Source: SR-FBR-E99 sp963732365
GTDB lineage: Bacteria; Bacteroidota; Bacteroidia; Bacteroidales; VadinHA17
NCBI GenBank assembly: GCA_963732365.1
Contig: CAVSZC010000007.1
Location: 1-64,000, forward strand
Length of the DNA: 64,000 bases
Direction of reading: 5' to 3'
A program made the position numbers and the translations under genes. Position 1 is the stretch's first letter. Every line of letters starts with the position of its first letter. The notes beneath the pieces were generated by a model. That model was not told the DNA's origin. It did not search any database and was given only the letters and a program-made list of their open reading frames with translations. Of this stretch, positions 17,601 to 25,856 are shown piece after piece.

Positions 17601-17776
17601 GCGAACTGTACAATACATCGATAAAAGGGGAGATTTTTAGTCAACCTACATCAGCTGTTTCGGAATGGATTGGTCTTCAGTCAATTGAAATTTGGAACAA
17701 GGTTCTTCCAGCCGATTCAAACCTAAATGGTAATGAGTACAAGAGAATATGGATGAAATTAAACGGGATCGTATGA
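14597..17776 (+). CDS. HamB-like DEAD/DEAH helicase
   Basis: This large SF2 helicase has 1059 aa. A helical N-terminal domain of about 300 residues precedes Walker A (LPTSSGKT, about 309-316), a VPTKS block (motif Ia), VDEAH (about 425) and the C-terminal RecA domain with TTTIAQGINFP and GRVGRAGQ (about 691-698). The Ski2-like GRVGRAGQ motif and long C-terminal helical region agree with HamB of Hachiman. The protein would survey DNA with ATP and control the HamA nuclease. It is coupled to the upstream gene by an ATGA overlap. A related two-gene helicase system (AbpAB-like) is the main alternative name. It is the last gene of the island before tRNA-Met. Confidence 0.8.
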   Translation: MSIQSKYLYLEQVYPEILQGIGTLIQKGKLSRRFENINLTNEDFQQLEKAKELCELKIVEQWENRSNNDIKGLCSTYFDIASLLINDLDNEYFVFEQIKLIAFGYLGEHWHFVKQYLRSYDFESISVPLAWNKRLLYLSFKALAGMVVKESWHEISRSIELINQLRDEQRNFELSFLNQVNEEGRPYEAAELVSLYHFAKTIDVLGQYFNEGRPLEPETQIHYHLNLSKEFAEKSGNISLILLYQFYEALAVKMIRNTIWYSTRGVNHWVTEFNRFISGKDNKGVFELLYPQRESIRDQQLLNPAHRAIVVNLPTSSGKTMIAEYRILQALNDFKQRGGWVAYIVPTKSLVNQIFIQFNRDLGGIGLRIEKASGAIELDGFEKYLVEEQGNNTSFDVLVTTYEKMNLLLRQGLGTTRDRPLVLTIVDEAHNIELEGRGLCLELLLSTIKNNCEEVNFMLMTPDISNSNEIVEWLAGDRGHVINLQLDWWQPNERVVGAIQVSGRGNNYDFALKTLHTDKGAYIIGDSIPLKNFVNAPIAKSRFYGANGSKKQVAALLSAECLDINHPQIVLARHPNETYDIAEVLYNKSRADFAVDEDVELLKKLIVSELGIDFPLVRYLDRRIAVHSSALPDEIRFLIEDLMISGNKLQALVATTTIAQGINFPVSSVIIGSHYYPGIPSVEMPVRDFWNLAGRVGRAGQQEMGWVGIALKNDADLSTVAEYVARASSELNSQLVSAIINAIRYADKDLNFWLYIDERWSAILQYISHLRKQNEQQSAFIVQLEQTLQSTFGFQQLSDQQKVFFRGKIRDYANTLTLVEARQADATGFSTVSVRQMIGKLANAGLSPNDWNKDQLFSEQNQSMQKLIGIMLDTYEIRNSMQELCEGGQPLDRSSISRMIIDWVNGRDISFIANQYFPNENRQISIQKATKALYKVIAQSATWGFAALQQLPMSGVDWESLSEIDKKRMANLPAYLHYGVNTDSGVLMRKNNVPRSIANQLGELYNTSIKGEIFSQPTSAVSEWIGLQSIEIWNKVLPADSNLNGNEYKRIWMKLNGIV

Positions 17777-17842
17777 GAAAGAGGTAGGGGCGCTAATAAC
17801 CAATGATTCTCAGGAGACCAATCCATCAAAAAACAACCATTA

Positions 17843-17864
17843 CCTAGCACAAACCTAGCACAAA
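17843..17864. repeat. Perfect 11-bp tandem repeat near the island edge
   Basis: CCTAGCACAAA occurs twice without a gap, between the last island gene and tRNA-Met. Its position suggests a recombinase arm-type site or attachment-site remnant. No second copy was found at the left of the window. Confidence 0.4.
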
Positions 17865-17868
17865 ATGA

Positions 17869-17901
17869 GAAACACCTACACATCATCCGTGTAAGTGTTT
17901 C
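17869..17901. terminator. Hairpin between island and tRNA-Met
   Basis: GAAACAC-c-TACAC pairs with GTGTA-a-GTGTTTC around a 7-nt loop. It lies 10 bp beyond the tRNA 3' end and could terminate the tRNA transcript on the minus strand and HamB transcription on the plus strand. The T-runs are weak on both sides. Confidence 0.5.
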
Positions 17902-17910
17902 ATTTTCAAG

Positions 17911-17984
17911 TAGCGAGACCGAGAATTGAACTCGGGACCTCATGATTATGAATCATGCGCTCTAACCAACTGAGCTATCTCGCC
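17911..17984 (-). tRNA. tRNA-Met (CAT)
   Basis: The minus strand folds as a complete cloverleaf. It has acceptor GGCGAGA with TCTCGCT, a D-arm with GCTC/GAGC, anticodon stem CATGA/TCATG with loop TTCATAA (anticodon CAT), T-arm CCGAG-TTCAATT-CTCGG and discriminator A. The first pair is G-U, so this is the elongator type rather than an initiator (or a CAT-anticodon Ile2 tRNA). No CCA is encoded. The 3' end faces the island, the usual geometry for integration at a tRNA. Confidence 0.93.
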
Positions 17985-18068
17985 TTGTCCTCCGTATCCG
18001 CCAACCGGCGGAGAAGGAGGGCCCATTGCCAACCCATAACTATGGCAAAGGCTTTATTAACGCGGGTG

Positions 18069-18076
18069 CAAATATA
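18069..18076 (-). promoter_or_regulatory. Candidate -7 element upstream of tRNA-Met
   Basis: On the minus strand the sequence reads TATATTTG, matching the Bacteroidetes TAnnTTTG -7 box, with the same GCAC following it as at the tRNA-Val promoter. No TTTG is found at the right distance upstream, and the box is about 85 nt from the mature tRNA, so a long leader would be needed. Confidence 0.4.
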
Positions 18077-18156
18077 AATATTTTTTCATTTTAGCCCTCA
18101 TCCTTTTTGTTTTCATCTATTATTTTTATATTGCATCACAAGAGATTCTCCCACAA

Positions 18157-18543
18157 ATGAGATGCCGGTTCGAAATCGAATATACCCTGAATACCACCAC
18201 CCGCGTGCTATTCGACAGACTGAGCACCCCGGAAGGACTCTCGGAATGGTTCGCTGACAACGTCAACGTCGACGGAGATACCTTTACATTCTTCTGGGAC
18301 AAGACAGCAGCACATGCCCGCCTCGCTTACTTCAGGGAAAATAAATCAGTACGATTTGAGTGGCTCGATCTTGCCGACAGCGAATCAAACTTCTTCGAAT
18401 TCCGTATCCAGACACACGAACTGACCGGCGATACCGCACTCATCATCACCGACCACGCCGACGAGGACGAGGTCGAAGATGCAAAAGAGCTCTGGAACAC
18501 ACAGATATCCAACCTGCGTAAAGTCCTCGGCCTGCCTGAATAA
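18157..18543 (+). CDS. START-like (SRPBCC) domain protein
   Basis: The 128-aa protein has the AHSA1/START-like fold of Bacteroidota: an initial strand (FEIEYTLNTTTRVLFDRLS), a helix with STPEGLSEWFAD, then alternating strands and a long C-terminal helix (DEVEDAKELWNTQISNLRKVL). This fold binds hydrophobic ligands in a cavity, but no ligand is known for this small group. It has no signal peptide and should be cytosolic. It is the first gene of the core region to the right of the tRNA and is followed after 54 bp by the LptF/G gene, so the two may be co-transcribed. Confidence 0.75.
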   Translation: MRCRFEIEYTLNTTTRVLFDRLSTPEGLSEWFADNVNVDGDTFTFFWDKTAAHARLAYFRENKSVRFEWLDLADSESNFFEFRIQTHELTGDTALIITDHADEDEVEDAKELWNTQISNLRKVLGLPE

Positions 18544-18597
18544 GCAGCCGTTGCATCTTTACCAAAAATAGCGTACGTTTGCGACACATTGCAGGCA

Positions 18598-20097
18598 ATG
18601 AAGAAAATCGACATTTTCATGGTCAAGTCATTCATAGGACCGTTGTTCCTGACATTCTTCATTGTGCTGATCATATTCATCCTGCAGTTCCTCTGGATGT
18701 ATGTCGACGAACTCGCCGGCAAAGGCCTTGAGATAAAAGTACTCGCAGAACTGCTCTTCCAGTTCTCCCTCACCTTCGTCCCCCTCTCCCTCCCCCTGGC
18801 AATACTCCTCGCCTCACTGATGACCTTCGGTAACCTCGGTGAGTTCCTCGAACTCACAGCACTGAAATCGTCAGGAGTGCCGCTGCAGCGTGTTATGCTG
18901 CCTCTGTTCGTACTCGTATCTTTTCTTGCTGTCGCATCTTTCCTCTTCTCCGATTATATCCTTCCCCTCTCAAACCGCAAGGCAAGAACACTGCTCTATG
19001 ACATCAGACGCAAACGGCCTGAACTGAATATCCAGGCAGGTACCTTCTACAACGGGATAGACGGCTTCAGCATCAAGATAACCGATAAGGATGCCGAGAC
19101 AAACAGACTCGACAGGATATATATCTATGACCACCGGAAAGGGATGGGCAACAATGCAGTGATATACGCCGACTCGGGATATATGGCTGTCACTCAGGAT
19201 GAGAGCGGAATGATTCTTACCCTTTACAACGGGTACGCATACAACGAGATGGAGGAGAGGAACGTTGACCAGGAAAAGAGAAAATACCCTTTCAGGCGGG
19301 ATAAATTCAGCCAGCAGACAATGGTCATCGAACTGACCGGATTCGACCTCGACAGATCAGGGATGGACCTCTTCAGATCAAACTACGCCATGCTGAACTC
19401 AAGAGAACTGGGTTATTTTGTCGACTCCCTGTCTGCCAGGTATGCGGTCCGCTCCGATGCCTATTACAATGACTTCAACAGCACCAAACTCATGTCACGC
19501 GACAGATATTATTCGAGCGGATATGATAACTACGGTGACACCTCTTCTGCCAAAAAACTTGAAAACTTTAACTGCCGCGCTGCCTTTGACACTCTTGCAA
19601 TGCCGGAAAAGACTGCTACCATCAGCAGGGCACTTAACCTCGCCCGTGACGGCATTGCATTCATGACCGAAAAGAGCGAGTCACTTCATCAGGAGGCAAA
19701 AAACCTCACAAGGTACCGCGTCGAGCTTTATAAGAAATATACCCTCCCTATTGCCTGCCTTGTCTTCTTCTTCATAGGTGCACCTCTCGGAGCAATAATA
19801 AGAAAAGGGGGCCTTGGTACACCGGCAGTAATATCGGTGCTCTTTTTCGTGGTCTACTATGTCATTTCACTGACCGGCGAGAAATTTGCCAAAGAACTCA
19901 TCTGGAGTGTCCCGCTTGGTACCCTCGCATCTACAATTGTTCTTTTTCCGATAGGCATCTTCCTTACATACAAGGCAACAACAGACGCCGCCATCATGAA
20001 CGCGGAGACATATCTTCTCTTCATCAGGAAAATCGGAACTTTCTTCACCGGTATCAAACCTGAAACCAGCAATGAAGATACTCGTCCTGGCACCTAA
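18598..20097 (+). CDS. LptF/LptG family lipopolysaccharide export permease
   Basis: This inner-membrane permease of the YjgP/YjgQ family moves LPS from the inner membrane to the Lpt bridge together with the LptB ATPase. Three membrane segments lie in the N-terminal 120 residues (FIGPLFLTFFIVLIIFILQ, then FVPLSLPLAILLASLMTF), followed by a long periplasmic beta-jellyroll region and three C-terminal segments (YTLPIACLVFFFIGAPLGA). At about 499 aa it is longer than the roughly 360 aa of proteobacterial members, as is normal in Bacteroidota. I place the start at ATG 18598 (MKKIDIFMVKSF) rather than the in-frame TTG 9 bp before. It overlaps the next gene by 26 bp. Confidence 0.92.
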   Translation: MKKIDIFMVKSFIGPLFLTFFIVLIIFILQFLWMYVDELAGKGLEIKVLAELLFQFSLTFVPLSLPLAILLASLMTFGNLGEFLELTALKSSGVPLQRVMLPLFVLVSFLAVASFLFSDYILPLSNRKARTLLYDIRRKRPELNIQAGTFYNGIDGFSIKITDKDAETNRLDRIYIYDHRKGMGNNAVIYADSGYMAVTQDESGMILTLYNGYAYNEMEERNVDQEKRKYPFRRDKFSQQTMVIELTGFDLDRSGMDLFRSNYAMLNSRELGYFVDSLSARYAVRSDAYYNDFNSTKLMSRDRYYSSGYDNYGDTSSAKKLENFNCRAAFDTLAMPEKTATISRALNLARDGIAFMTEKSESLHQEAKNLTRYRVELYKKYTLPIACLVFFFIGAPLGAIIRKGGLGTPAVISVLFFVVYYVISLTGEKFAKELIWSVPLGTLASTIVLFPIGIFLTYKATTDAAIMNAETYLLFIRKIGTFFTGIKPETSNEDTRPGT

Positions 20098-21280
20098 GCC
20101 CCCCTGGCCGCCACTCGACGGAGGAGCCGTGGCAACCATGAGGTGCATTGAAGGAATGGCTGCCGGAGGGGCTGAACTGTCAGTGCTGGCAATGCAGACG
20201 GAAAAACATCTGTCCGATACGGCAGCGGCCACCCCTCCTGCATCCATCCTCAGACACTATGAAACAGTGACCGTGGACACAAGGATAATGCCTGCGAGGC
20301 TGCTTGCCAACCTGTTCTTCTCTTCCGAGCCTTACGACCTGATCCGTTTCCGGTCCCGGACATTCTCGTCAGCCCTCCGCTCTCTCCTGCTGAAGGAACA
20401 GTTTGACATAATACAGTGTGAAGGGATCCCTTTCATATACTATGTCGGAGAGATACGGAAGTTGTCGAAGGCGCCTGTAGTACTCAGGGCTCATAATGTT
20501 GAGCACCGCATCAGGGAGATGATGGCAGGCCGGACATCAGACCCGTTCAGTATGGCATACCTTAAAAATCTCTCCGGCAGAATCAGGAAGAAGGAAATTG
20601 CATCTGCCAGAATATTTGACGCAATAGTGCCAATAAGCGAACCTGACTTTCAGTGGTTCAGGTCAGTGGCCTCCGGCAATCCGGTCATGCTGTCCGAAAC
20701 AGGTGCAGTGCTGACAGAAAGCCTATCAGAAAACCGGCAGGGAGAAATGAAGGTGGGGTTCATCGGTGCACTTAACTGGGAGCCCAACCTTGACGGACTC
20801 AAGTGGTTCCTGAAAGAAGTATGGCCCCATGTAATCAAAAGCCACCCTGACGCTCAGCTGTTCATTGCAGGCCGTGGCGCCTCTGACGAGATCGCGGGGC
20901 AGATGAGAGGCATCAATGTAATCTTTATGGGGGAGGTGGATGACGCCCGCACATTCATGGAATCGATGACAGTGCTGATAGCACCGCTCTTTGCTGGCAG
21001 CGGGCTGCGCATCAAGATCATTGAGGCGATGAGCCTCGGCAAAACGGTGGTCGTAACCCCTGTCGCTGCACTGGGCCTGCCTGTCACCGGCGGACAGGAG
21101 CTTTTTATCGCGAAAGATGCAGCCTCATTCTGCAGTGCCCTCACTGGAGCACTCGAGAGCCCCGCCGTCAGGAGAACGACAGGAGAGGCCGCCAGAGAGC
21201 TTGTCAGAAGGCGATATGACAACCTTGTTCAGACAGGACGCATGCTGGAGTTTTACGGAACACTGTGCCATGGCCGCTGA
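20072..21280 (+). CDS. Glycosyltransferase, GT4 family (GT-B fold)
   Basis: The N-terminus (ILVLAPKPPWPPLDGGA) has the glycine-rich loop of GT-B transferases. The C-terminal half carries the GT4 signature PLFAGSGLRIKIIEAMSLGK, with the conserved Glu of the E-x7-E region that holds the nucleotide sugar. The cytosolic enzyme would transfer a sugar from a nucleotide donor to a lipid or glycan acceptor. The nearby LPS permease and membrane glycosyltransferase suggest a role in cell-surface glycan assembly. Neither donor nor acceptor can be named. It overlaps the preceding gene by 26 bp and the following one by 11 bp. Confidence 0.85.
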   Translation: MKILVLAPKPPWPPLDGGAVATMRCIEGMAAGGAELSVLAMQTEKHLSDTAAATPPASILRHYETVTVDTRIMPARLLANLFFSSEPYDLIRFRSRTFSSALRSLLLKEQFDIIQCEGIPFIYYVGEIRKLSKAPVVLRAHNVEHRIREMMAGRTSDPFSMAYLKNLSGRIRKKEIASARIFDAIVPISEPDFQWFRSVASGNPVMLSETGAVLTESLSENRQGEMKVGFIGALNWEPNLDGLKWFLKEVWPHVIKSHPDAQLFIAGRGASDEIAGQMRGINVIFMGEVDDARTFMESMTVLIAPLFAGSGLRIKIIEAMSLGKTVVVTPVAALGLPVTGGQELFIAKDAASFCSALTGALESPAVRRTTGEAARELVRRRYDNLVQTGRMLEFYGTLCHGR

Positions 21281-22469
21281 GGTGGTATTCATTGCCGCTG
21301 TCATGATGCTGGGATGGAGTTACATCATTTACCCTGCTCTTGTATTTACAATTGCATCAATACGTAAAACGGACGGCAGCAACATGCAGGCGGATACCGC
21401 CCTGAACACCGAACGAAACCTCGATTCTGCTACTGCCCTTCATACTGTATCTGTGCTGATACCGGTTTACAATGAAGAGAAGGTAATAAGGGAAAAGCTT
21501 ACCAGCATTCTTTTATCAGATTATCCGGCTGAATTACTTGAGATACTTGTCGGATCAGACGCTTCCGATGACTCTACCGAAGAAATCGTGGAGTCCATTG
21601 CTGCCGGGGTAAAGCGGATAAGGCTGCACAGAAGCAATACCAGAAGAGGCAAATCAGCCATGCTGAATGATCTCGCTGCTTTAGCCGGGGGCGATATCCT
21701 CATCATAACTGACGCAAATGTTCTTTTTTCGACTGATACCGTAAGGCATCTGGCAGAGGGGATCTCCGCTCCGGGAACGGGATTGTGTGATGCTGCTGTA
21801 ATACCGGATGCTGCTGCATCACATGGCGTTGCACACCAGGAAAACTTCTACAGCAGGTTTGAATCGGCACTGAAGAGTGCCGAAGCAGTGGCCTGGGGTT
21901 CAATGACCGGCCCCTACGGGGGATGCTACGCCATCAGGCGTGACCTCTTTCCGGTCATACCCGATAATACGCTGGTCGATGATCTCTATGTCGGACTGAC
22001 AGCGTTGAAAAAGGGATATGCCATAAAAAACATTCCCTCTGCTACAGTCACTGAAGACACGGAAGCAGACCTTGCCGGACAGTACAGACGCAGGGTCAGG
22101 ATCGCGGCAGGATCATACCAGAACCTTTTCCGGTTCGGACCATTTCCATCACCCAACATAAAAATCTCATTCTCATTCTTTTCGCACAAGGTACTGAGAT
22201 GGCTCACACCATTTTTTCTTATGCTGGTTTTTATGACAACGGTCATTCTTTCTGCCAGCTCCGTTTTCTATTTTTGTCTGTTAGCCCTTCAGTTAATTTT
22301 TCTACTTTTGTCGGCGCTTGACCTGGCACTGAACGAATACGGACGGAAAATGTTATATCTGCGGTATGTGACGCAGTTTATAATGATGAACGCAGCACTG
22401 ACAGGAGGGTTTTTGAAGGCATTAAAGGGGATTAAAAATGGTATATGGGAACCCACCAAACGCGTTTGA
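21270..22469 (+). CDS. Membrane-bound glycosyltransferase, GT2 family
   Basis: From ATG 21270 the protein opens with a membrane segment (VVFIAAVMMLGWSYIIYPAL). A GT2 catalytic domain follows: SVLIPVYNEE, GSDASDDST (first Asp), RGKSAMLNDL, DAN (metal-binding DxD type) and, further on, EDTEADLAGQYRRRVR, which resembles the Q/RxxRW acceptor motif of processive enzymes. Two or three C-terminal membrane segments end the protein. Such enzymes extend a polysaccharide or glycosylate a lipid at the inner membrane. An upstream extension of the frame to 21117 lies inside the previous gene and is not supported. It overlaps the GT4 gene by 11 bp. Confidence 0.85.
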   Translation: MAAEVVFIAAVMMLGWSYIIYPALVFTIASIRKTDGSNMQADTALNTERNLDSATALHTVSVLIPVYNEEKVIREKLTSILLSDYPAELLEILVGSDASDDSTEEIVESIAAGVKRIRLHRSNTRRGKSAMLNDLAALAGGDILIITDANVLFSTDTVRHLAEGISAPGTGLCDAAVIPDAAASHGVAHQENFYSRFESALKSAEAVAWGSMTGPYGGCYAIRRDLFPVIPDNTLVDDLYVGLTALKKGYAIKNIPSATVTEDTEADLAGQYRRRVRIAAGSYQNLFRFGPFPSPNIKISFSFFSHKVLRWLTPFFLMLVFMTTVILSASSVFYFCLLALQLIFLLLSALDLALNEYGRKMLYLRYVTQFIMMNAALTGGFLKALKGIKNGIWEPTKRV

Positions 22470-22470
22470 G

Positions 22471-23715
22471 ATGACAGAGAACGCCAGAATGAACAGCATC
22501 AACGAGGCAATCGAAGAGATAAGGGAGGGCAGGATAGTCATTGTCGTTGATGATGAAGACAGGGAGAACGAGGGCGATTTCATCTGTGCCGCTGAACTGA
22601 TAACCCCCGAGATCGTAAATTTCATGGCCACCCACGGCAGGGGTCTGATATGCGTCCCTCTTCCGGAGGAGAGATGCGACCAGCTTGACCTGCACATGAT
22701 GGTGGGACATAACACATCTCTTCATGAGACGGCCTTCACCGTTTCAGTAGACCTCCTGAGCCCCGAGACGACAACTGGCATCTCTGCCCGCGACAGGGCA
22801 CTAACCATAAAAGCACTTGTCGACCCGGCAACAAAACCCTCACAGCTTGGAAGACCCGGACATATATTCCCCCTCAGGGCACGCTCGAAGGGTGTGCTGC
22901 GCAGGGCAGGCCACACGGAGGCAGCAGTGGACCTCACACGGCTGGCGGGGCTCCATCCCGGAGGTGCACTGGTGGAGATAATGAACGAGGACGGCTCCAT
23001 GGCCCGGCTGCCTGACCTGCTGGAGATATCAATGAGGTTCGGCATAAAGATAGTTACCATCAGAGACCTGATCAGATACCGGCTGGGCATTGAATCAATA
23101 GTTGAGATGGGCGAACAGGTTAAGCTGCCGACAGAACACGGCGACTTTGACTTCATCCCCTTCAGGCAGGTGAGCAACGGACTGGAGCATGCTGCTCTCG
23201 TAAAAGGCACCTGGACCAAGGATGAACCTGTACTGGTAAGGGTACACTCTTCTTGCTTCACCGGAGATATCTTCGGTTCACAGCGATGTGACTGCGGCCC
23301 ACAACTGCATAAGGCGATGCAGATGGTCAATGATGCCGGCAAGGGGGCAATAATATACCTCAGCCAGGAAGGACGGGGCATAGGTCTGATAAACAAAATC
23401 AAAACCTACAAGCTCCAGGAACAGGGACGTGATACCGTGGAGGCAAACATCGAACTCGGCTTCCGTGAAGATGAGCGTGACTACGGCATAGGTGCAAACA
23501 TAATGCGCGGGATAGGACTCGGTAAGGTCAGGCTGATCTCTAATAACCCGGTGAAGAGAGCCGGGCTCGAAGGATACGGCATCTCAATCGTGGAGGTAAT
23601 ACCGCTTGTCATCGCTCCCAACCCTTTCAACTCCTTCTACCTTGAGACAAAAGCCGCAAAGATGGGCCACAGCTTTGTCTGTTACAAGACGCCAAGCAAG
23701 GGGGAAGATGAATGA
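22471..23715 (+). CDS. ribBA: RibBA: DHBP synthase / GTP cyclohydrolase II
   Basis: This bifunctional enzyme starts riboflavin synthesis from two ends. The N-terminal domain makes 3,4-dihydroxy-2-butanone 4-phosphate from ribulose 5-phosphate (DDEDRENEGDF acidic loop; HTEAAVDL with the catalytic region). The C-terminal domain opens GTP (zinc site CFTGDIFGSQRCDCG; SQEGRGIGL; RDYGIGA). I chose ATG 22471, one base after the upstream stop. An in-frame ATG at 22438 with an AGGGG 8 bp ahead overlaps the glycosyltransferase and is the alternative. It overlaps fmt by 8 bp. Both catalytic halves look intact. Confidence 0.95.
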   Translation: MTENARMNSINEAIEEIREGRIVIVVDDEDRENEGDFICAAELITPEIVNFMATHGRGLICVPLPEERCDQLDLHMMVGHNTSLHETAFTVSVDLLSPETTTGISARDRALTIKALVDPATKPSQLGRPGHIFPLRARSKGVLRRAGHTEAAVDLTRLAGLHPGGALVEIMNEDGSMARLPDLLEISMRFGIKIVTIRDLIRYRLGIESIVEMGEQVKLPTEHGDFDFIPFRQVSNGLEHAALVKGTWTKDEPVLVRVHSSCFTGDIFGSQRCDCGPQLHKAMQMVNDAGKGAIIYLSQEGRGIGLINKIKTYKLQEQGRDTVEANIELGFREDERDYGIGANIMRGIGLGKVRLISNNPVKRAGLEGYGISIVEVIPLVIAPNPFNSFYLETKAAKMGHSFVCYKTPSKGEDE

Positions 23716-24667
23716 CAGGAAGCCATCGATAGTTTTCATGGGCACGCCTGCCTTCGCCGTGGCAAGCCTGCGCGCACTGCATGAAGAAGGGTACACCATA
23801 GCCGCCGTTGTCACTGCACCGGATAAACCCGCAGGCCGGGGTCAGAAGATATCCTGCACCCCTGTGAAAGAGTATGCCATCGGGAACGGACTTCCTCTCT
23901 TTCAGCCTGAGAAACTCCGTGATGCCTCGTTCATAAACAGTATCAGGGAATTAAATGCCGACATGTTCGTCGTAGTTGCATTCCGCATGCTGCCTGCACT
24001 TCTGTGGAGCATGCCGCCCATGGGAACCTTCAACCTGCACGCCTCCCTCCTGCCGCAATACCGTGGCGCGGCCCCCATCAACCATGCCATTATCAACGGC
24101 GAGACACAGACAGGGGTCACAACATTCCTGATTGATGAAGAGATCGACACAGGCAAAATACTGCTCAGGAAAGCCACGGACATACTCCCAGAAGATAATG
24201 CCGGCACACTCCATGACAGGCTCATGACCCTCGGTGCTGATCTCGTGAAAGAGACTGTCTCAGGTCTGGCAAATAAGACACTCCAGCCGCTTCCGCAGAT
24301 AGCTGAGCCCGGAACCTTACTGCATGAGGCACCCAGGATTTTCCCACCAGACACTTTTATTGACTGGAATGACACTGCACTCAGGATTCACAACAAAATA
24401 AGGGGACTGTCACCGTATCCGGGAGCAGTAACATCACTTGTTACAGACAAAAGAACAATACGGCTGAAGTTGTATGAAAGCCTGATTACTGATGATACTT
24501 CACACCAAGTTCCCGGAACAATAATAGCCGGGGAAAAGTCAAAGCTCGTCATCTCCTGCGGATCAGGAGCAGTGGAGATAGTCACTCTGCAGCCTGAAGG
24601 GAGGAAGAAGATGACCTCACAGGAGTTTCTGAGAGGGTATGATTTAAAAGGGTGTCACCTCTCCTGA
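23708..24667 (+). CDS. fmt: Methionyl-tRNA formyltransferase
   Basis: The enzyme formylates Met-tRNAi with 10-formyl-tetrahydrofolate so that translation can start. The N-terminal Rossmann domain shows MGTPAFAVASL, the family signature NLHASLLPQYRGAAPIN (catalytic Asn, His and the SLLPxxRG loop) and EIDTGKIL (catalytic Asp in the next segment). The C-terminal OB-like domain follows from about residue 205. The start ATG 23708 overlaps the ribBA stop, and a longer frame to 23606 is inside ribBA and rejected. The length of 319 aa is usual. It ends 10 bp before a convergent gene. Confidence 0.96.
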   Translation: MNDRKPSIVFMGTPAFAVASLRALHEEGYTIAAVVTAPDKPAGRGQKISCTPVKEYAIGNGLPLFQPEKLRDASFINSIRELNADMFVVVAFRMLPALLWSMPPMGTFNLHASLLPQYRGAAPINHAIINGETQTGVTTFLIDEEIDTGKILLRKATDILPEDNAGTLHDRLMTLGADLVKETVSGLANKTLQPLPQIAEPGTLLHEAPRIFPPDTFIDWNDTALRIHNKIRGLSPYPGAVTSLVTDKRTIRLKLYESLITDDTSHQVPGTIIAGEKSKLVISCGSGAVEIVTLQPEGRKKMTSQEFLRGYDLKGCHLS

Positions 24668-24677
24668 GGAGTTGCCG

Positions 24678-25748
24678 CTATCTGATCCTTACCTTCTGAC
24701 CAGCCACACATTCCTTCCCCTCATCCATCAGATTCATCTTATATAATGCATTAAGCTTTATGGCGTATTTCTGGGAGATGAGATGCATTGTCTCTCCAGG
24801 CTGGACGAAATGCATTGTGTTACCCTCAGCCGCCTTTGTGCGCTTCGGCTCGAGATAAATGATCTGCCCTGGCTTCAGGGAGCTGTCTGACGGGAGATCA
24901 TTGAAGCGGCTCAGCTCCCAGGCCAGGAGCTGAAACTCGCCTGCCAGTGAGCTGAAGGTGTCACCTTCACGTACCACCGCATACTTCACTCCGTTGTTTA
25001 CTCCTGTCCTGCCGGTGTTAAGTTTAATGACCTCTGCCGGCGCGTTGGACACGGGATTTGCAACCATGGTATCAGATGTGCTTGCAGCCGCTGTGACTAC
25101 GACTGCAGAAGCAGCAGGGGCATTGACGGGAGACGGCGCATTAACTGTCTGCGGTTTGTTTTCTGCAGGCTCCGTCATGCTTTTCTTTGCCGTCATATTA
25201 CTTCCTGTGTCGAAGGCGTGAAGGCCGTACTCATCAATCTTGCGTATGAGAAGTGAGGCATAGTCAGGGTCAGTCGCATATCCTGCCTTTTTCAGTCCGT
25301 GCGCCCAGCCCTTGTAATCGGTGCTGCTCAGCCTGAACAGATCCTTATACCGCGATCCGGTAACAAGAAAATCCGAATGGTCCCTGTATGAATCCTTCAC
25401 ATTGCTGTAACTCCTGAAACACTCGTTCTTCCTGTCATCATCCTTATAGGCCTTTTCACCCTGCCATGTGCTGTGACACTTGATGCCGAAATGATTATTG
25501 GCCTTTCTGGCGAGGTAACTGCGCCCGTAGTCCGACTCGAGCATGCCCTGTGCCAGCGTAATGCTGGCCGGTATTCCGGTACGCTGCATCTCGATGACAG
25601 CCATCGCACTGTATTTGTTTACATAGTCAACAGCATAGGACGGAAGCGAAGAGGAAGGCACCGGTTCTGTGGCCGATCTGCGTGAAGAGCCGCAGGAATA
25701 CAGCAACAGAAGTGCAACAGGTATTATATATTTCGGAGAAAATCTCAT
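24678..25748 (-). CDS. Lipoprotein glucosaminidase with two LysM domains
   Basis: This is a peptidoglycan hydrolase. From ATG 25748 it starts MRFSPKYIIPVALLLLYSCG, a lipoprotein signal with Cys at the cleavage point. A glucosaminidase domain (GH73-like) follows, containing ITLAQGMLESDYGRS, with the probable catalytic Glu, and NNHFGIKCH. After an Ala/Pro/Val-rich linker come two LysM domains (REGDTFSSLAGEF and QPGETMHLISQKY) that bind glycan strands. It likely cleaves cell-wall GlcNAc bonds during growth or division. It is convergent with fmt and divergent from cdd. Confidence 0.9.
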   Translation of the reverse strand: MRFSPKYIIPVALLLLYSCGSSRRSATEPVPSSSLPSYAVDYVNKYSAMAVIEMQRTGIPASITLAQGMLESDYGRSYLARKANNHFGIKCHSTWQGEKAYKDDDRKNECFRSYSNVKDSYRDHSDFLVTGSRYKDLFRLSSTDYKGWAHGLKKAGYATDPDYASLLIRKIDEYGLHAFDTGSNMTAKKSMTEPAENKPQTVNAPSPVNAPAASAVVVTAAASTSDTMVANPVSNAPAEVIKLNTGRTGVNNGVKYAVVREGDTFSSLAGEFQLLAWELSRFNDLPSDSSLKPGQIIYLEPKRTKAAEGNTMHFVQPGETMHLISQKYAIKLNALYKMNLMDEGKECVAGQKVRIR

Positions 25749-25856
25749 CAAAAAGGTTTTGGCAAAAGTATAAAAATGTCTCAAGTGACTGCAACTTCTC
25801 TTCCCCGGGGAAAAATTTTATTACTTTTATTCCGCCAAACCTCACGTCACCTCACT

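Larger units (their letters stand above)
1..17800. other. AT-rich accessory (defence) island
   Basis: The segment is visibly richer in A and T than everything to its right. It carries a serine recombinase, orphan DNA methylases, a type I restriction-modification operon and a Hachiman-like operon, and has no housekeeping gene. Its right edge lies just beside the 3' end of tRNA-Met (17911), a usual integration target. The left edge is outside the window, so the second attachment site cannot be seen. No tyrosine integrase is present in the visible part. The island call rests on composition and gene content. Confidence 0.75.

Noticed and set aside
17677..17943. Minus-strand frame running into tRNA-Met
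   Set aside because: It begins inside the tRNA and overlaps the end of the helicase gene on the other strand, and has no protein features.
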